A stretch of DNA of 64,000 bases from Desulfamplus sp964425195 (GCA_964425195.1 CAYRLG010000010.1:47853-111852), one strand, 5' to 3'; shown: positions 44,178 to 54,272, numbered from the stretch's first letter. Program-made: numbers and translations. Notes: generated from the letters alone by a model not told the origin.

Positions 44178-45333
44178 CCCCTCTTGGTAGTCTTTTTTTA
44201 CGCAAAATAGAGCATGGCAGCTCCATTACTACTGTAGAACCATATCCTCTCCCGTCACTTTCAAGTATTAAACTACCTTTATTTGCTTCAACAAAACTCT
44301 TACAATAGTAAAGCCCAAAACCTGAAGAACCTTTGCTTGAAGTTCCAAAATCAAAAATCTCTCTCTGCCTATCCCTCTCAACGCCTATACCTGTATCTTT
44401 AATTTTAAGCCCGATAAAATTTTGGTTGCAGTGGGTTGATATCTCAATTTTGTTTTCTGTTTTTTCACGTGACATTACAAACAGAGGTCTTTCTGTCTTG
44501 TAGGTTGTTATTTCAATCTTGTGGTCATCTCTTTCTCTGTTTTCATCAATTGCATCACAACTGTTTTTGATAAGATTTACAATAACTTGCATAAGTTTGT
44601 TCTTCTCCATAAGAATATGGGGAATTGTAGAAAGTAAGTTTTTTTCAAGTGTAATTTTACGCTTAGAAATTGAAACTTCTTGCATTTTTAGTGCATCGTG
44701 AACAAGAAGGTTAATATTTATCTTCTCCTTTATTTCAGAAGTTCCGGGAGCATAAGTTCTCTGAAGGCTCAATATCTCTGCTACATAATCAATACCAGTG
44801 GCTATTTTATCTATTATATCTGAAGTTTTACGGCTCTCTATCGCAATATTTTTAATCAAAGTCCCCATGTATTTTATCACTTCAACTCCTCTTGGGTCTT
44901 TTGATATATATTCTGTAATATTATCTTTGTGCTCCATAAGATCGTCGTAACACTTTTCAAGATAGATGTGTGTAAGTTCATTCTCCCTTATTTTGAGCCT
45001 TTCCGTATATACAGCAACTGGCGTGATTGCATTACCTATATTGTGTAAAATCATTGCTGATAACTGTGCACGTCCTGCATCTACAGCCTTGTTGAGTAGC
45101 TCGTTTCTGATATACTCATTCTCTTGCTTTCTATCTTTTACCAACTGTTTAAGGTGGCTGAGTAACTGTTCAAGCTCCATTGAGTTGCAGATCACCCTTG
45201 ATCTTTTTGTTCTACACAATCTTGAGTACGACTTGCCTATTCTATTTGATAGCGTTCTAAAATTTTTCCTCCTTAGAGTAAGTAATCTGCTTGCCTTTAA
45301 ATTTATAAGTTTATTATTTAAGAGTCTTCTCAC
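44170..45333 (-). CDS. Soluble histidine kinase
   Basis: A 387-residue kinase without membrane segment or recognised sensor domain. A basic N-terminus leads to a coiled stretch, a phospho-acceptor region MILHNIGNAITP (His at about 96) and an HATPase domain with NLIKNSCDAID, DTGIGV and SGFGLYYCKSF. The LHNIGNAITP version of the H-box is unusual compared with the canonical HEINNPL. The assigned GTG start lies one base after the upstream stop; an ATG at 45178-45180 (AAGGG upstream) would remove the first 51 Lys/Arg-rich residues and may be the true start. It is coupled to the receiver-kinase hybrid gene before it. Confidence 0.82.
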   Translation of the reverse strand: MRRLLNNKLINLKASRLLTLRRKNFRTLSNRIGKSYSRLCRTKRSRVICNSMELEQLLSHLKQLVKDRKQENEYIRNELLNKAVDAGRAQLSAMILHNIGNAITPVAVYTERLKIRENELTHIYLEKCYDDLMEHKDNITEYISKDPRGVEVIKYMGTLIKNIAIESRKTSDIIDKIATGIDYVAEILSLQRTYAPGTSEIKEKININLLVHDALKMQEVSISKRKITLEKNLLSTIPHILMEKNKLMQVIVNLIKNSCDAIDENRERDDHKIEITTYKTERPLFVMSREKTENKIEISTHCNQNFIGLKIKDTGIGVERDRQREIFDFGTSSKGSSGFGLYYCKSFVEANKGSLILESDGRGYGSTVVMELPCSILRKKRLPRGES

Positions 45334-45334
45334 T

Positions 45335-46774
45335 TTAGCTCTCTCCTATTGGTAGTAATACAGTCATTACTGTGCCCTTACCAACTTCACTTGAGACCTC
45401 AATGCTACCCTTATGTGCTTTGATAATCTCATAGGTTATGCTAAGACCCAATCCTGTTCCAGTACCAACTGGTTTTGTGGTGAAAAATGGATCAAACAGT
45501 CTATTAAGGTTCTGCTTTGGTATTCCGCATCCTGTATCTGCAATCTTTATCTCAACAAATTTTTCAGCAAGTTGAGTCGAGATAGTTATTACTCCTTGCT
45601 CTTCTATTGCTTGGGCTGCATTGAGCAGCAAATTCATAAATACTTGGCTAATCTTTTGAGGAAAACAGCGTATTTCTGGAATACGTCCATACTGTTTCAC
45701 AATTTCAGCTTTATATTTTAGCTCATTCCATAATATGTTTATAGTTGTCTCTATAGCTTTATTGATATCAAGATAGTTATATTCAGCTTCATCAATTCTT
45801 GAAAAGGTTTTAAGATCACTTACAATGGTTTTAATACGCTCTATTCCGTCAAGAGACTCTTGGGTAAGCTCATTAATATCTGCCATAATCAAATCAATTT
45901 TGTTCTCTATTTTAAACTCCTTAAGTTCATCTAAAAGGGCAGGGGCATTTTCAAGACCTGAATAGCGGAGAAACAGCTCTACCTCAATGTATTTTTTGTG
46001 CAGAGCATCAATTTTAGTCATATATCTTTTTAATGCTGAAAGATTAGTATTTATAAATGACAGTGGATTATTTATCTCATGTGCAACACCAGCTGCAAGC
46101 AGCCCGACTGATGCCATCTTGTCTGTCTGAACAATCATAGCAGCCTGTTTTTCTACTTTGTCTTGAAGATTTTTGTTCATGTTTTCCAATCGTCTATTCA
46201 TATCCTCAAGAGAGCTGTTCATGCTCTCTAATGCCTCATTAGCCTCTTTAAGTTCAGCTTGGAGAATATCTTGTTTGTGCTCTAAATTCCACTCATTGGT
46301 CAATGCTCTTGCAAATTGAAGAATCTCTTCGTGGTTAAAGGGTTTTCTTAGATAGAAAATATCATCTCTACCTGTAGTTGCAATAATATCATCAGGTGTA
46401 TATTCACTGTAAGCAGTAACAATAACAATTCTGATTTTAGGATCAAACTCCCATATCTGTCTCGAAGTCTCTGCTCCATTAATTCCGGGCATCTTCATAT
46501 CGATAAAGGCAACTGCAAATGGACGGCTTTTTGATATAGCATCTTTTACAAGCGTAATACCTTGCATACCAGTCTCTGCGATGGAGAGTTGATAATTTGC
46601 TGTTTTGCGTACTTTAGGTCTGTTTTTTTTAAGATCACCGTTAAAATCAATCTCAAATAGAGCAGAACCTCTACTTAAAATATCTGACTCCTGTTCAGGC
46701 GTAAATATAGATTTATAGGTCTCTCTTATCCCTTCATCATCGTCAATTATCAAAACTCTTCTATTCTCTTCCAT
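45335..46774 (-). CDS. Receiver-histidine kinase hybrid
   Basis: About 479 residues from the ATG at 46774 (GGGGAGG upstream); an upstream TTG at 46828 is less likely. It opens with a receiver (LIIDDDE; Asp in FIDMKMPGINGAE; Thr in VTAYS; Lys in RKPF) that carries an insertion of about 40 residues in its first half, then a heptad-rich coiled coil (NSSLEDMNRRLENMN), HisKA with AGVAHEINNPLS and HATPase with NLLLNAAQAIE, DTGCGIP and GTGTGLGLSIT. The order receiver-kinase suggests a phosphorelay or signal-gated kinase. It precedes the soluble kinase gene by a single base and follows the FapA-domain pair by 61-115 bp, so all four genes may function together. Confidence 0.88.
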   Translation of the reverse strand: MEENRRVLIIDDDEGIRETYKSIFTPEQESDILSRGSALFEIDFNGDLKKNRPKVRKTANYQLSIAETGMQGITLVKDAISKSRPFAVAFIDMKMPGINGAETSRQIWEFDPKIRIVIVTAYSEYTPDDIIATTGRDDIFYLRKPFNHEEILQFARALTNEWNLEHKQDILQAELKEANEALESMNSSLEDMNRRLENMNKNLQDKVEKQAAMIVQTDKMASVGLLAAGVAHEINNPLSFINTNLSALKRYMTKIDALHKKYIEVELFLRYSGLENAPALLDELKEFKIENKIDLIMADINELTQESLDGIERIKTIVSDLKTFSRIDEAEYNYLDINKAIETTINILWNELKYKAEIVKQYGRIPEIRCFPQKISQVFMNLLLNAAQAIEEQGVITISTQLAEKFVEIKIADTGCGIPKQNLNRLFDPFFTTKPVGTGTGLGLSITYEIIKAHKGSIEVSSEVGKGTVMTVLLPIGES

Positions 46775-46889
46775 GCTCTTTAAGTTCCTCCCCCTCTTGC
46801 TCTGTGCTATCGAACGATCCTTCTGCAATTACTCCTCCTTAAATATATTATTGGGAAAGAGCTTTTCATGTAAAACGCAACTATATAAA

Positions 46890-49778
46890 CTATATATCTG
46901 ATCTATAAACATGAGGTTTACCTTTTGAGCTTAGAGGCACTACTGCTATCTCATTAAATGGATTGTTAGGATCGCTTAGATTTGTAATTTGGTGGATTAT
47001 AGAGTTTTTGATATTACTCTTTGCAGTCAAAGTACAATCTGTGCCAGTAATCTGTGTTCCTGCAAATAGAGTTCCATGTACCACAACTCCTACTATCTGT
47101 TTATGAGCCTCCTCTTTTTGCTGATCATACCACTTTTTAAAGCTATTTTTATCTTTTAATAGAGCCTGCATATCTGTTCTGATAGATTTTAACTTAGCCT
47201 TTATCTCAGAAATTTTTGTCTGCAGAGAATCATTCTCATCAAAGAGGTTATTTATAGTTTCATCCATTTTTAATGCTCTTGTATCAAGATCTGCTAAAAA
47301 CTCATCCATCTGTTTTTTTACAATTGGACTTGTAGCAAATTTCTTATCATCTAATGTCTTTTTTCTTTCAATGGCAAGCCTCTCTTGAAGTCGTGAGAGT
47401 TCAGAAAGATCATTTAACTGCTTTATGCTTTGATTGTTATACTGTTTTTCAAGTGCCTCTAATTTAACTATATTCTGTTTGTGGCGTTCAATATTTTCTG
47501 TAAATTTTTTAAGAATATCTTTTGCATGATCGTCTGAGCCAGGAAAAAGATTGCAAGGAGTTGATACTTCACTGCCTATATTCATTGCCTCAATCCCTTT
47601 TGCAGCATGAATTGTTGATGCTAAAATTCTTCCCCGCGGCACAATCACCTTACCACTCGTAATAATTGTGCAGTCAATTATCTCTTTTTGTACAACAACA
47701 TCTCCGTGTGCAATGATTTTGCTCTTTTTTATTATTTGGGCTGTAAGCAGAACCCCTGTTTTAATCAACGAGCCGTTGATATTATTTTTGACAGATAAGC
47801 TGTTGCTGATATTTACATCAGCCTCATCAATATCGTTTACTGTAAGATTTCCACCGGTTACACTGAATCCTGGAAGTATTGAACCATGAACAATTATATC
47901 TCCGCTGAATTTTACATTGCCTGTTCTAAAATCAACATTTCCTTTAATTATCTTTTCTGGGAAAACACTTACCTTACCCGTAAGGCTGATATCTGGTCTG
48001 CCGTTTGCAGCTGCAACAGCTTGTAAACCATCTTTTGATATCTCTACACCCTGCCCGCAGTCAAGATTTAGGTCATTAGGAGCTGGAACTTCAATCTGAC
48101 TGCCATGTACTGTAATTCCATTGATTGGCTGTATGGCTGGAATCTTTTCTGCTAAAACTGTTCCTTGTGTTATATTGGGTATTTCGCCTCTCTCCCTATA
48201 ATCAAATTTGCCAGAGGCAAGCTCTTTACCAAAATTATTATTTTCACTCTCAAAAAAATATTTAATTACTCCATTACGACCCGGTTTTGCAGGCTTACCT
48301 CTTGCAATTATAAATTTATCGTTTTTTGAAGAAGATTGACATTGACGTAGAAAAAGTTCAATTAATACATCATCTACAAGCCCGTAAACGATATGGTGTT
48401 TAATGGCGAGCATCTTTTTTAGTGACGCTACATCCATTCCCTCTGGCATATCACCAATAAGTCTTATCGATGCCTCTAACTCTCCTTCTGACACAGTCAC
48501 TTCAAATGGCTCTTTTATATCTGTTTTATTGTGATTTGTATTAACAATAGGCTCTTGATTTTGGAGAAGAGAGGGGGGGTGGGGTTGAGAAATAGCATCA
48601 ATAATCGCCTGGGCTTGTAGTTGAGAGATTATGGAGCGTTCAACCAGAATCTCCTTAATCTGTTTAATCTCAAATGTCTTTGTAAAATGGATCATTTGAG
48701 CTTCAAGAGCATTCAAAATTTCAGACTCAGTTGCAAAGTTTCTGTTAATCACAGCTTTACAAAATATTTTATCAAGCGCACGCTGTCTTAAAAAATTTTT
48801 TTTCTTCCGTTTAAGAGTTATATTGGGCACAGGGATGTCATTTTTATTATCAGAAGAGGAGAGCATCTCTCTTTCAGAGTATATCTGATCGATTATTATC
48901 GACTCTTTTTGCTCCTCTGTAATTTTCTTCTCTGCAACAAGAATATCACCCAGAAGGCGGCAGGTACTTGTGTTACTAAACTCCTGAGCTTGAATTGCAA
49001 GTGCTCTTTCAATATCTAACTGAGGAACACCAAAATTTTGTATTGCAGTTTTAGCAAAAGTCTTACCCATTCTTCTGCGTGTAACAGCAATAATTTTACT
49101 CATATCTTCTGATGAGATAAGACCTTTTTCAAAGAGTATATTTTCAAGAGAGACGCTTCTTCCAGCTTGCCGTGCACTTTGCATAGCAGTAAGAGATCTC
49201 TCTAATTGCTCTTGAGTAATAAATCCATGATGTATAGCTACCCTTCCTAAAAAGAGATCTTTTCGATGTTGATCAAACTTTTGAATCTCTATATCCATAC
49301 TGTTTGTCTCAGGAAGTTCTAATTGTGAAGAACCTGAGCCTACAAGCTCTCTTACCTTTTCTGGAGATTCAAGTGCCTGACGAATCATGATAAGAAGTTC
49401 ATCACTGTTCCATGGTTTAGTTAAATATCTGTGCGTAACTCCCTGGTTAATTGATTCTAATATATCTTCTCTATCTGCATAGCCTGACAGAATAAATCTT
49501 ATTGCATTTGGCAGTATATCAACTGTTTTTTCTAAAAACTGTGTGCCAGTCATGTTGGGCATTCTTTGATCAGAGATTATTAAAAAGATGTTCAGCTTCT
49601 CTTTTATATCATCACGTTGCTCATCTATACTTTCTTGACAGTTTTTGATAATTTCTAAAGCACTCTTACCATCTGGTGCAGATAGAATATAGTAAGGCTC
49701 TGGCAATAGAAGCCTCTTTAAAGATTTGATAATAGACTCCTGATCATCAACAATCAGTATGGTATTTTTTTTTGTCAT
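46890..49778 (-). CDS. Receiver-MshEN-like-FapA (DUF342) protein, copy 2
   Basis: A 962-residue protein, paralogous to the gene before it. Residues about 5-140 are a receiver of the ISDQRMPNMTG/TKPW type; about 175-400 contain three segments resembling GspE/MshE N-terminal domains (LGRVAIHHGFITQEQL, LLGDILVAEKKITEEQ, LVERSIISQLQ); about 430-720 are a FapA/DUF342 region with a parallel beta-helix of short strands (GDIIVHGSILPG, NGSLIKTG, KSKIIAHGDV); about 740-870 form a coiled coil; the end returns to beta-helix. FapA proteins are poorly understood polymer-like cytosolic proteins. MshEN domains bind cyclic di-GMP in some families, but the motif here is degenerate. Starts 16 bp after its paralogue. 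Confidence 0.8.
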   Translation of the reverse strand: MTKKNTILIVDDQESIIKSLKRLLLPEPYYILSAPDGKSALEIIKNCQESIDEQRDDIKEKLNIFLIISDQRMPNMTGTQFLEKTVDILPNAIRFILSGYADREDILESINQGVTHRYLTKPWNSDELLIMIRQALESPEKVRELVGSGSSQLELPETNSMDIEIQKFDQHRKDLFLGRVAIHHGFITQEQLERSLTAMQSARQAGRSVSLENILFEKGLISSEDMSKIIAVTRRRMGKTFAKTAIQNFGVPQLDIERALAIQAQEFSNTSTCRLLGDILVAEKKITEEQKESIIIDQIYSEREMLSSSDNKNDIPVPNITLKRKKKNFLRQRALDKIFCKAVINRNFATESEILNALEAQMIHFTKTFEIKQIKEILVERSIISQLQAQAIIDAISQPHPPSLLQNQEPIVNTNHNKTDIKEPFEVTVSEGELEASIRLIGDMPEGMDVASLKKMLAIKHHIVYGLVDDVLIELFLRQCQSSSKNDKFIIARGKPAKPGRNGVIKYFFESENNNFGKELASGKFDYRERGEIPNITQGTVLAEKIPAIQPINGITVHGSQIEVPAPNDLNLDCGQGVEISKDGLQAVAAANGRPDISLTGKVSVFPEKIIKGNVDFRTGNVKFSGDIIVHGSILPGFSVTGGNLTVNDIDEADVNISNSLSVKNNINGSLIKTGVLLTAQIIKKSKIIAHGDVVVQKEIIDCTIITSGKVIVPRGRILASTIHAAKGIEAMNIGSEVSTPCNLFPGSDDHAKDILKKFTENIERHKQNIVKLEALEKQYNNQSIKQLNDLSELSRLQERLAIERKKTLDDKKFATSPIVKKQMDEFLADLDTRALKMDETINNLFDENDSLQTKISEIKAKLKSIRTDMQALLKDKNSFKKWYDQQKEEAHKQIVGVVVHGTLFAGTQITGTDCTLTAKSNIKNSIIHQITNLSDPNNPFNEIAVVPLSSKGKPHVYRSDI

Positions 49779-49794
49779 ATCTTTTTTTCTGTAA

Positions 49795-52671
49795 TCAGCT
49801 CCTATAAACGTGAGGCTGATTTGTCTTGTTAGTTAATGGCTCTATTCTCATCTCACTGAATGGATTGGCAGGATTATCGCTGTTTGTAACTTGAAATATT
49901 TTAGAGTTTCTTAAAGAGTTTTTAAGTGTAATAGAGGCATCTGTGCCTGATATTTGTGTTCTGGCAAATATAGTACCTTGCACCCAAACAGCAACTCCTT
50001 GCCTCTTAATCTCTTTTTTTTGGGCTTCGTACCACATCTTAAAACCTTTTTGTTCTTTTAGTACTATCTGCATTTGATGCTGATGCTCCTTTATTTTAGC
50101 ATCTATCTCATTAACTCTATTTTGAGTGCTATCATGTTCATCAAAGAGGCTATTTATTTTCTCATCTACTTTTAATACTTGTTTGTCAATATCGGTTATT
50201 GATTGAGCCATCTCTCTTTTTTCAGATTCGTTTGCACTATTTTTCATCTGTTGAAAAATATTTTTTTTGTCTATAGAAAGTTGCTCCTGAACTTTGGAGA
50301 GTTCCGAAAGAGTATTCAACTGACGAAAGTTCTGCTGTTCATGTTGCTCTTTAAGAGTTTCCAATTTTAAAATACTCTCATTTATGGAGTCAATTTTGTC
50401 TTTAAATATTTTTAGCATATCAAGAGCATGATTCTCTGCACCCGGAAAGAGATGACATGGAGAAGAGACATCGCTGCCAATATTCATGGCTTCAATCCCT
50501 TTAGTAGCATAAATAGTGCTTGCCACAATTCTCCCTTTTGCTACAATTACCTTTCCACTGGTTATAACTGTAGAGTCAATAATCTCTTTTTGGACAACAA
50601 CGTCCCCTTGTGCAGTAATAATACTTTTTTTGATAATTTGAGCAGCAATAGTACCACCAGTTTTAATTTTTGAATCATTAATGCTATTTTTCACTATAAT
50701 TGTATTTGCAATATTGACTTCAGCCTCTTGAATATCGCTGACAGTAAGGTTATTTGCTGTTACGCTAAATCCTGCCAATATAGTTCCATTTACAGTAACA
50801 TCTCCGTTAAACTTAATATTGCCTGTTTTAAAATTGACATCCTCTTTTATAACTATTTCAGGCAATACACTTATCTTTCCATTAAGGGAGCGATCAGGGC
50901 GACCATTAGCTATGGCAACTACTCGTAAACCATCTTTTGATAAGGCTGCACCTTTTCCACAATCAAGATGAATGTCAACTGGAGTTTGTGCCTCAATTTC
51001 ATTGCCTCGTACAGTGATTCCATTTATCCCGGGTATGAGAGGAATCTTTTCAGCCAAAAGTGCCCCTTGAGAAACAGTAGGCATCTCCGCTCTTTGTCTA
51101 TAGTCAAACTTTCCTGAATCAAGCTCTTTTCCAAAATCTGAATTATGATCTTCAAAAAAATATTTCACTGCTGCATTTCTACCAGCCTTTAAAGCTCTTC
51201 CCTTTGCAATAACGAAACTTTCTATCTCATCTAAATTTTTTGTTTGTCCATTTTTTAAAAAAAGTTCAATTGTAAAATCATCGGCTAAACCATAAACTAT
51301 TTGGTATTCAGCAAGTAGCTTTTTCAGTTTATCTGCTGTTATATCTTCTGATACTTTATCAATAATTTTTACTGTAGCCACCATTTCGTCTTCACTTAAT
51401 GTCACTTCAAACTCATTGTTTTGCCCAATAGTAATAGATTGAAGATATGAATAATCTCCTGAAATTGCGGAAGTGATAGAGTCAGACTGCTTTTGTGAAA
51501 TTATAGCTTTTTGAACTAACAAATCTTTAACTAACTTAATTTCAAATGTTTTTGTAAAGAGGATAAGCTGCTCTTCAAAAGCCTTTAACACTTCGGGTTC
51601 GGTTGCAAAGTTCTTGTTAATTACAGATTTACAAAATATTTTATCAAGTGCACGCTGCTTGAAAAATTTTTTCTTCCTTTGATTTAGCACTATTTTAGCA
51701 TTTGTAATGCTATCACCATCTTTTTGCTGTTGAGATGGGTCACTGTCATAAGTGTGTAGAATCTCCCTTTCAGAGTAGGTCATATCAATGACAATAGAGT
51801 CTTTTTGATCCTCTGTAAGTATCTTTTCTGCAACAAGAATATCACCAAGAAGGCGACATGTAGTGGTGTTACTAAACTCTTTTGCCTGAATTTCAAAGCA
51901 TCTTTCAATCTCTGCTGGTGTAACTCCGTAATCTTTTATAGCAATGGAGCCAAAAGATTTTCCAATTTTTCTACGAGTAGCAGCAACAAGTTTCCCCACA
52001 TTTTCTGATGAGATAAAACCTTTTTCAAAAAGTATATTTTCAAGAGATACATCTCTTCCAGTTTGTCTTTCAATCTGCATTGCTGTCATTGACTCTTCTA
52101 ACTGCTTTTGATTAATAAAACCGTGATGTAGAGCCATTCTTCCAAGAGAGCGATCTTTGCTACGTTGATCAAACTCTCTTATCTCTTTTTCTATAATATT
52201 TGGTTCTTGCTTTTTAACCAATCCATTATCAGAAGCGTCAATGGTTGCAAGTTTTCTTACCTTAGCAGGAGATTCATAAGCCTGAGAAATCAGAAACAGC
52301 AGTTCGTCATTTTTCCATGGTTTTGTAATATATTTATGGACAATACCTTTTTTCATTGCATTTAGAGCACTATGCTCGTCAGAGTAGCCAGAGAGTATAA
52401 ACCTTATGGCATCAGGCAGCATATCAACGGTCTTTTCGAGAAACTGAACCCCTGTCATATTAGGCATACGTTGATCAGATATGATTAAAAAAATATTCTC
52501 TTTATTCTCTTTGACACTATTTTTATGCTCTTTAATAATCTGAAGAGCTTTTTGTCCATCTGGCGCAGAGAGAATATAGTACGGCTCAGACATTAAAAGT
52601 CGCTTCAAGGATTTGATAATAGACTCCTGATCATCAACAATAAGTATGCTGTTTTTAACAGTTTCTGTCAT
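49795..52671 (-). CDS. Receiver-MshEN-like-FapA (DUF342) protein, copy 1
   Basis: A 958-residue protein with the same domain order as its tandem neighbour: receiver (about 9-140, ISDQRMPNMTG, TKPW), three GspE/MshE N-terminal-like units (about 175-400, LGRMALHHGFINQKQLEES first), FapA/DUF342 beta-helix (about 430-720), coiled coil (about 740-870) and a terminal beta-helical strand set ending NQPHVYRS. AAAAGGAG lies 6 bases before the ATG. The two paralogues align end to end with high identity and few gaps, and sit head to tail, so they arose by tandem duplication. Receiver output through a FapA scaffold is an unusual architecture; function unknown. Confidence 0.8.
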   Translation of the reverse strand: MTETVKNSILIVDDQESIIKSLKRLLMSEPYYILSAPDGQKALQIIKEHKNSVKENKENIFLIISDQRMPNMTGVQFLEKTVDMLPDAIRFILSGYSDEHSALNAMKKGIVHKYITKPWKNDELLFLISQAYESPAKVRKLATIDASDNGLVKKQEPNIIEKEIREFDQRSKDRSLGRMALHHGFINQKQLEESMTAMQIERQTGRDVSLENILFEKGFISSENVGKLVAATRRKIGKSFGSIAIKDYGVTPAEIERCFEIQAKEFSNTTTCRLLGDILVAEKILTEDQKDSIVIDMTYSEREILHTYDSDPSQQQKDGDSITNAKIVLNQRKKKFFKQRALDKIFCKSVINKNFATEPEVLKAFEEQLILFTKTFEIKLVKDLLVQKAIISQKQSDSITSAISGDYSYLQSITIGQNNEFEVTLSEDEMVATVKIIDKVSEDITADKLKKLLAEYQIVYGLADDFTIELFLKNGQTKNLDEIESFVIAKGRALKAGRNAAVKYFFEDHNSDFGKELDSGKFDYRQRAEMPTVSQGALLAEKIPLIPGINGITVRGNEIEAQTPVDIHLDCGKGAALSKDGLRVVAIANGRPDRSLNGKISVLPEIVIKEDVNFKTGNIKFNGDVTVNGTILAGFSVTANNLTVSDIQEAEVNIANTIIVKNSINDSKIKTGGTIAAQIIKKSIITAQGDVVVQKEIIDSTVITSGKVIVAKGRIVASTIYATKGIEAMNIGSDVSSPCHLFPGAENHALDMLKIFKDKIDSINESILKLETLKEQHEQQNFRQLNTLSELSKVQEQLSIDKKNIFQQMKNSANESEKREMAQSITDIDKQVLKVDEKINSLFDEHDSTQNRVNEIDAKIKEHQHQMQIVLKEQKGFKMWYEAQKKEIKRQGVAVWVQGTIFARTQISGTDASITLKNSLRNSKIFQVTNSDNPANPFSEMRIEPLTNKTNQPHVYRS

Positions 52672-52841
52672 TTTTAGCTCCTTTTATCAGTAAGAGAGCA
52701 GTTGCTTAGCAGTAATCCAGATTTTCAATTTGTAATCTATTTGACTTTTATCGGCAGGTTTTTATGAATACTGGTAGGTTTTATGAATTGCAAGATTTTT
52801 TTTGTAGCGAGTTGTAGTTATCACAATAAGAGCGTTATAAA

Positions 52842-52880
52842 AAAAGCCTATTGCAGAAAGATTATCTACAATAGGCTTTT
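52842..52880. terminator. Bidirectional Rho-independent terminator
   Basis: AAAAGCCTATTG (52842-52853) pairs perfectly with CAATAGGCTTTT (52869-52880), giving poly-A/poly-U flanks on both strands. It separates the Fe-S oxidoreductase gene from the FapA gene pair and probably ends transcription of the former. Confidence 0.9.
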
Positions 52881-52949
52881 TGTTAAGAAATGATAGTATT
52901 TAGATAAAGTATTAATTCTTAAGAGTTTTAACTCTTATTATCAACTTTT

Positions 52950-54272
52950 TTATTCATCTGCCATTTCAGGGTGGAATACATTAACATCTTTAAGATCATC
53001 ACCAAGATATTCTCTCTCTTTTGGACCAAGAATACCAAGAGAGAGGCACAGAAGTGTCCAAAGATGCACTGTACCCCAAGCATGACCATGTACATCGCTC
53101 AAATCGTGTACTTGAGCATGACAGTTATGACATGGTGTGATGCAGTAGTCTGCCTTTGTTGCAAGTATCTGATTAGCCTTTGTCTGTCCATAAGCTCGTC
53201 TTGCCTCTGGAAAACCTGACTGAAGAAAACCACCACCTCCACCGCAGCAGAAGTTGTTAGATTTATTCGGGGTCATATCAATAAAGTTCTCTTCACCCAC
53301 CACAGCTTTAACTACATATCTAAGATCTTCAGCAACAGGGTCACCTAAAGTCTTTCTTACAAGCTGACATGGATCTTGTACCGTGAATTTTATTTTCCTA
53401 TCTTTATTCCAATCGGAACTTGGTTTGAGCTTTCCTTCTCTAATCCACTGTGCGTAGAGTTGAATTATACTTTGAATCTCAAACTTGTGCTCAATTTTAA
53501 ATTTTTTCAGTCCTGCCAGGACTGCAAATAGTTCGTGACCTCACTCGGTGTTGAGCCAGACTTTGGCTCCGAGATCGTCAACTGCTTTTGCTTTTATTCT
53601 AACAATTTTTTCCCAGTTGTCATCTTCAGCCATGAACATACAGTAATTTTCTGCTGCAAATCCTTTTGAGCTGTATGTCCAGTCTGCACCTGCAAGGTGA
53701 AGGATTTTCCATAATGGAACCATCTCATCAGGCTCTGTTACAGGCTCTCTTGAGTTCTGGTTTAGAACATAATAAGCCCCTTCTCTGTTGATATCTGCCG
53801 TCATCTCAGCAAATTCAGGTTGACCTTCTCTGTACTCTTCAAGAACATCATTAACAACAAATTCAAAGTCCTCTTCCGTTGCACCCATGGCACTACATGT
53901 ATCGTTTTTCAAAGCCTGATCACAAGAGCCTGCAATACCTCTTGGCTTCTTATCTCTTGGCCATGATTTTCTTGCATGAAATACCAATTGCGGAATATTG
54001 ATCTCCATCGGACATACATATATACATCTCTGGCACATGGAGCACATCCATACCCAGTTTGTACTCAATATCTCCTCATCCATTCCAAGTGCTGCCATTC
54101 TCAGGAACTTTCTTGGGTCCATCCCTTCAAGACCTGTAGCAGGACACCCTGACGCACATGCGCCGCATGTAAGACAGGCATTGAGATTACCGCCATTTGG
54201 CAGAAGCTCCATAACCTTGTCTTTAAAAACACTTTTGTGTTTTCTCCCAATTTTAATTGCCGCTTCACCCAT
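52950..54272 (-). CDS. Selenocysteine-containing HdrD/DsrK/GlpC-type Fe-S oxidoreductase (in-frame UGA)
   Basis: One 440-residue reading frame interrupted by a single in-frame TGA at 53541-53543, residue 244. There is no other stop and no frame shift across it. Upstream of the TGA are two [4Fe-4S] motifs (CLTCGACASGCP and CSMCQRCIYVCP, about 33-100). The TGA falls in LNTE-U-GHELF, where HdrD/DsrK-type relatives carry Cys in an ECGH-like motif. Downstream come the Cys-rich CCG elements DPCQL, CCGGGGG and CHNC. The pieces are thus complementary parts of one enzyme, with Sec replacing a cluster ligand. The SECIS hairpin and selB in this window support recoding. The ATG at 54272 has GGAGG 11 bases upstream. 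Such proteins relay electrons between membrane quinone or cytochrome partners and soluble donors; the exact partner is unknown. Confidence 0.9.
53508..53543 (-). promoter_or_regulatory. Bacterial SECIS element with its UGA codon
   Basis: On the minus strand the UGA (53543-53541) is followed after 16 bases by CAGUCCU-GGC-AGGACUG, a perfect 7-bp hairpin with apical loop GGC. The loop begins with G and lies 23 bases after the UGA, inside the spacing known for bacterial SECIS elements. SelB would bind it. Confidence 0.9.
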
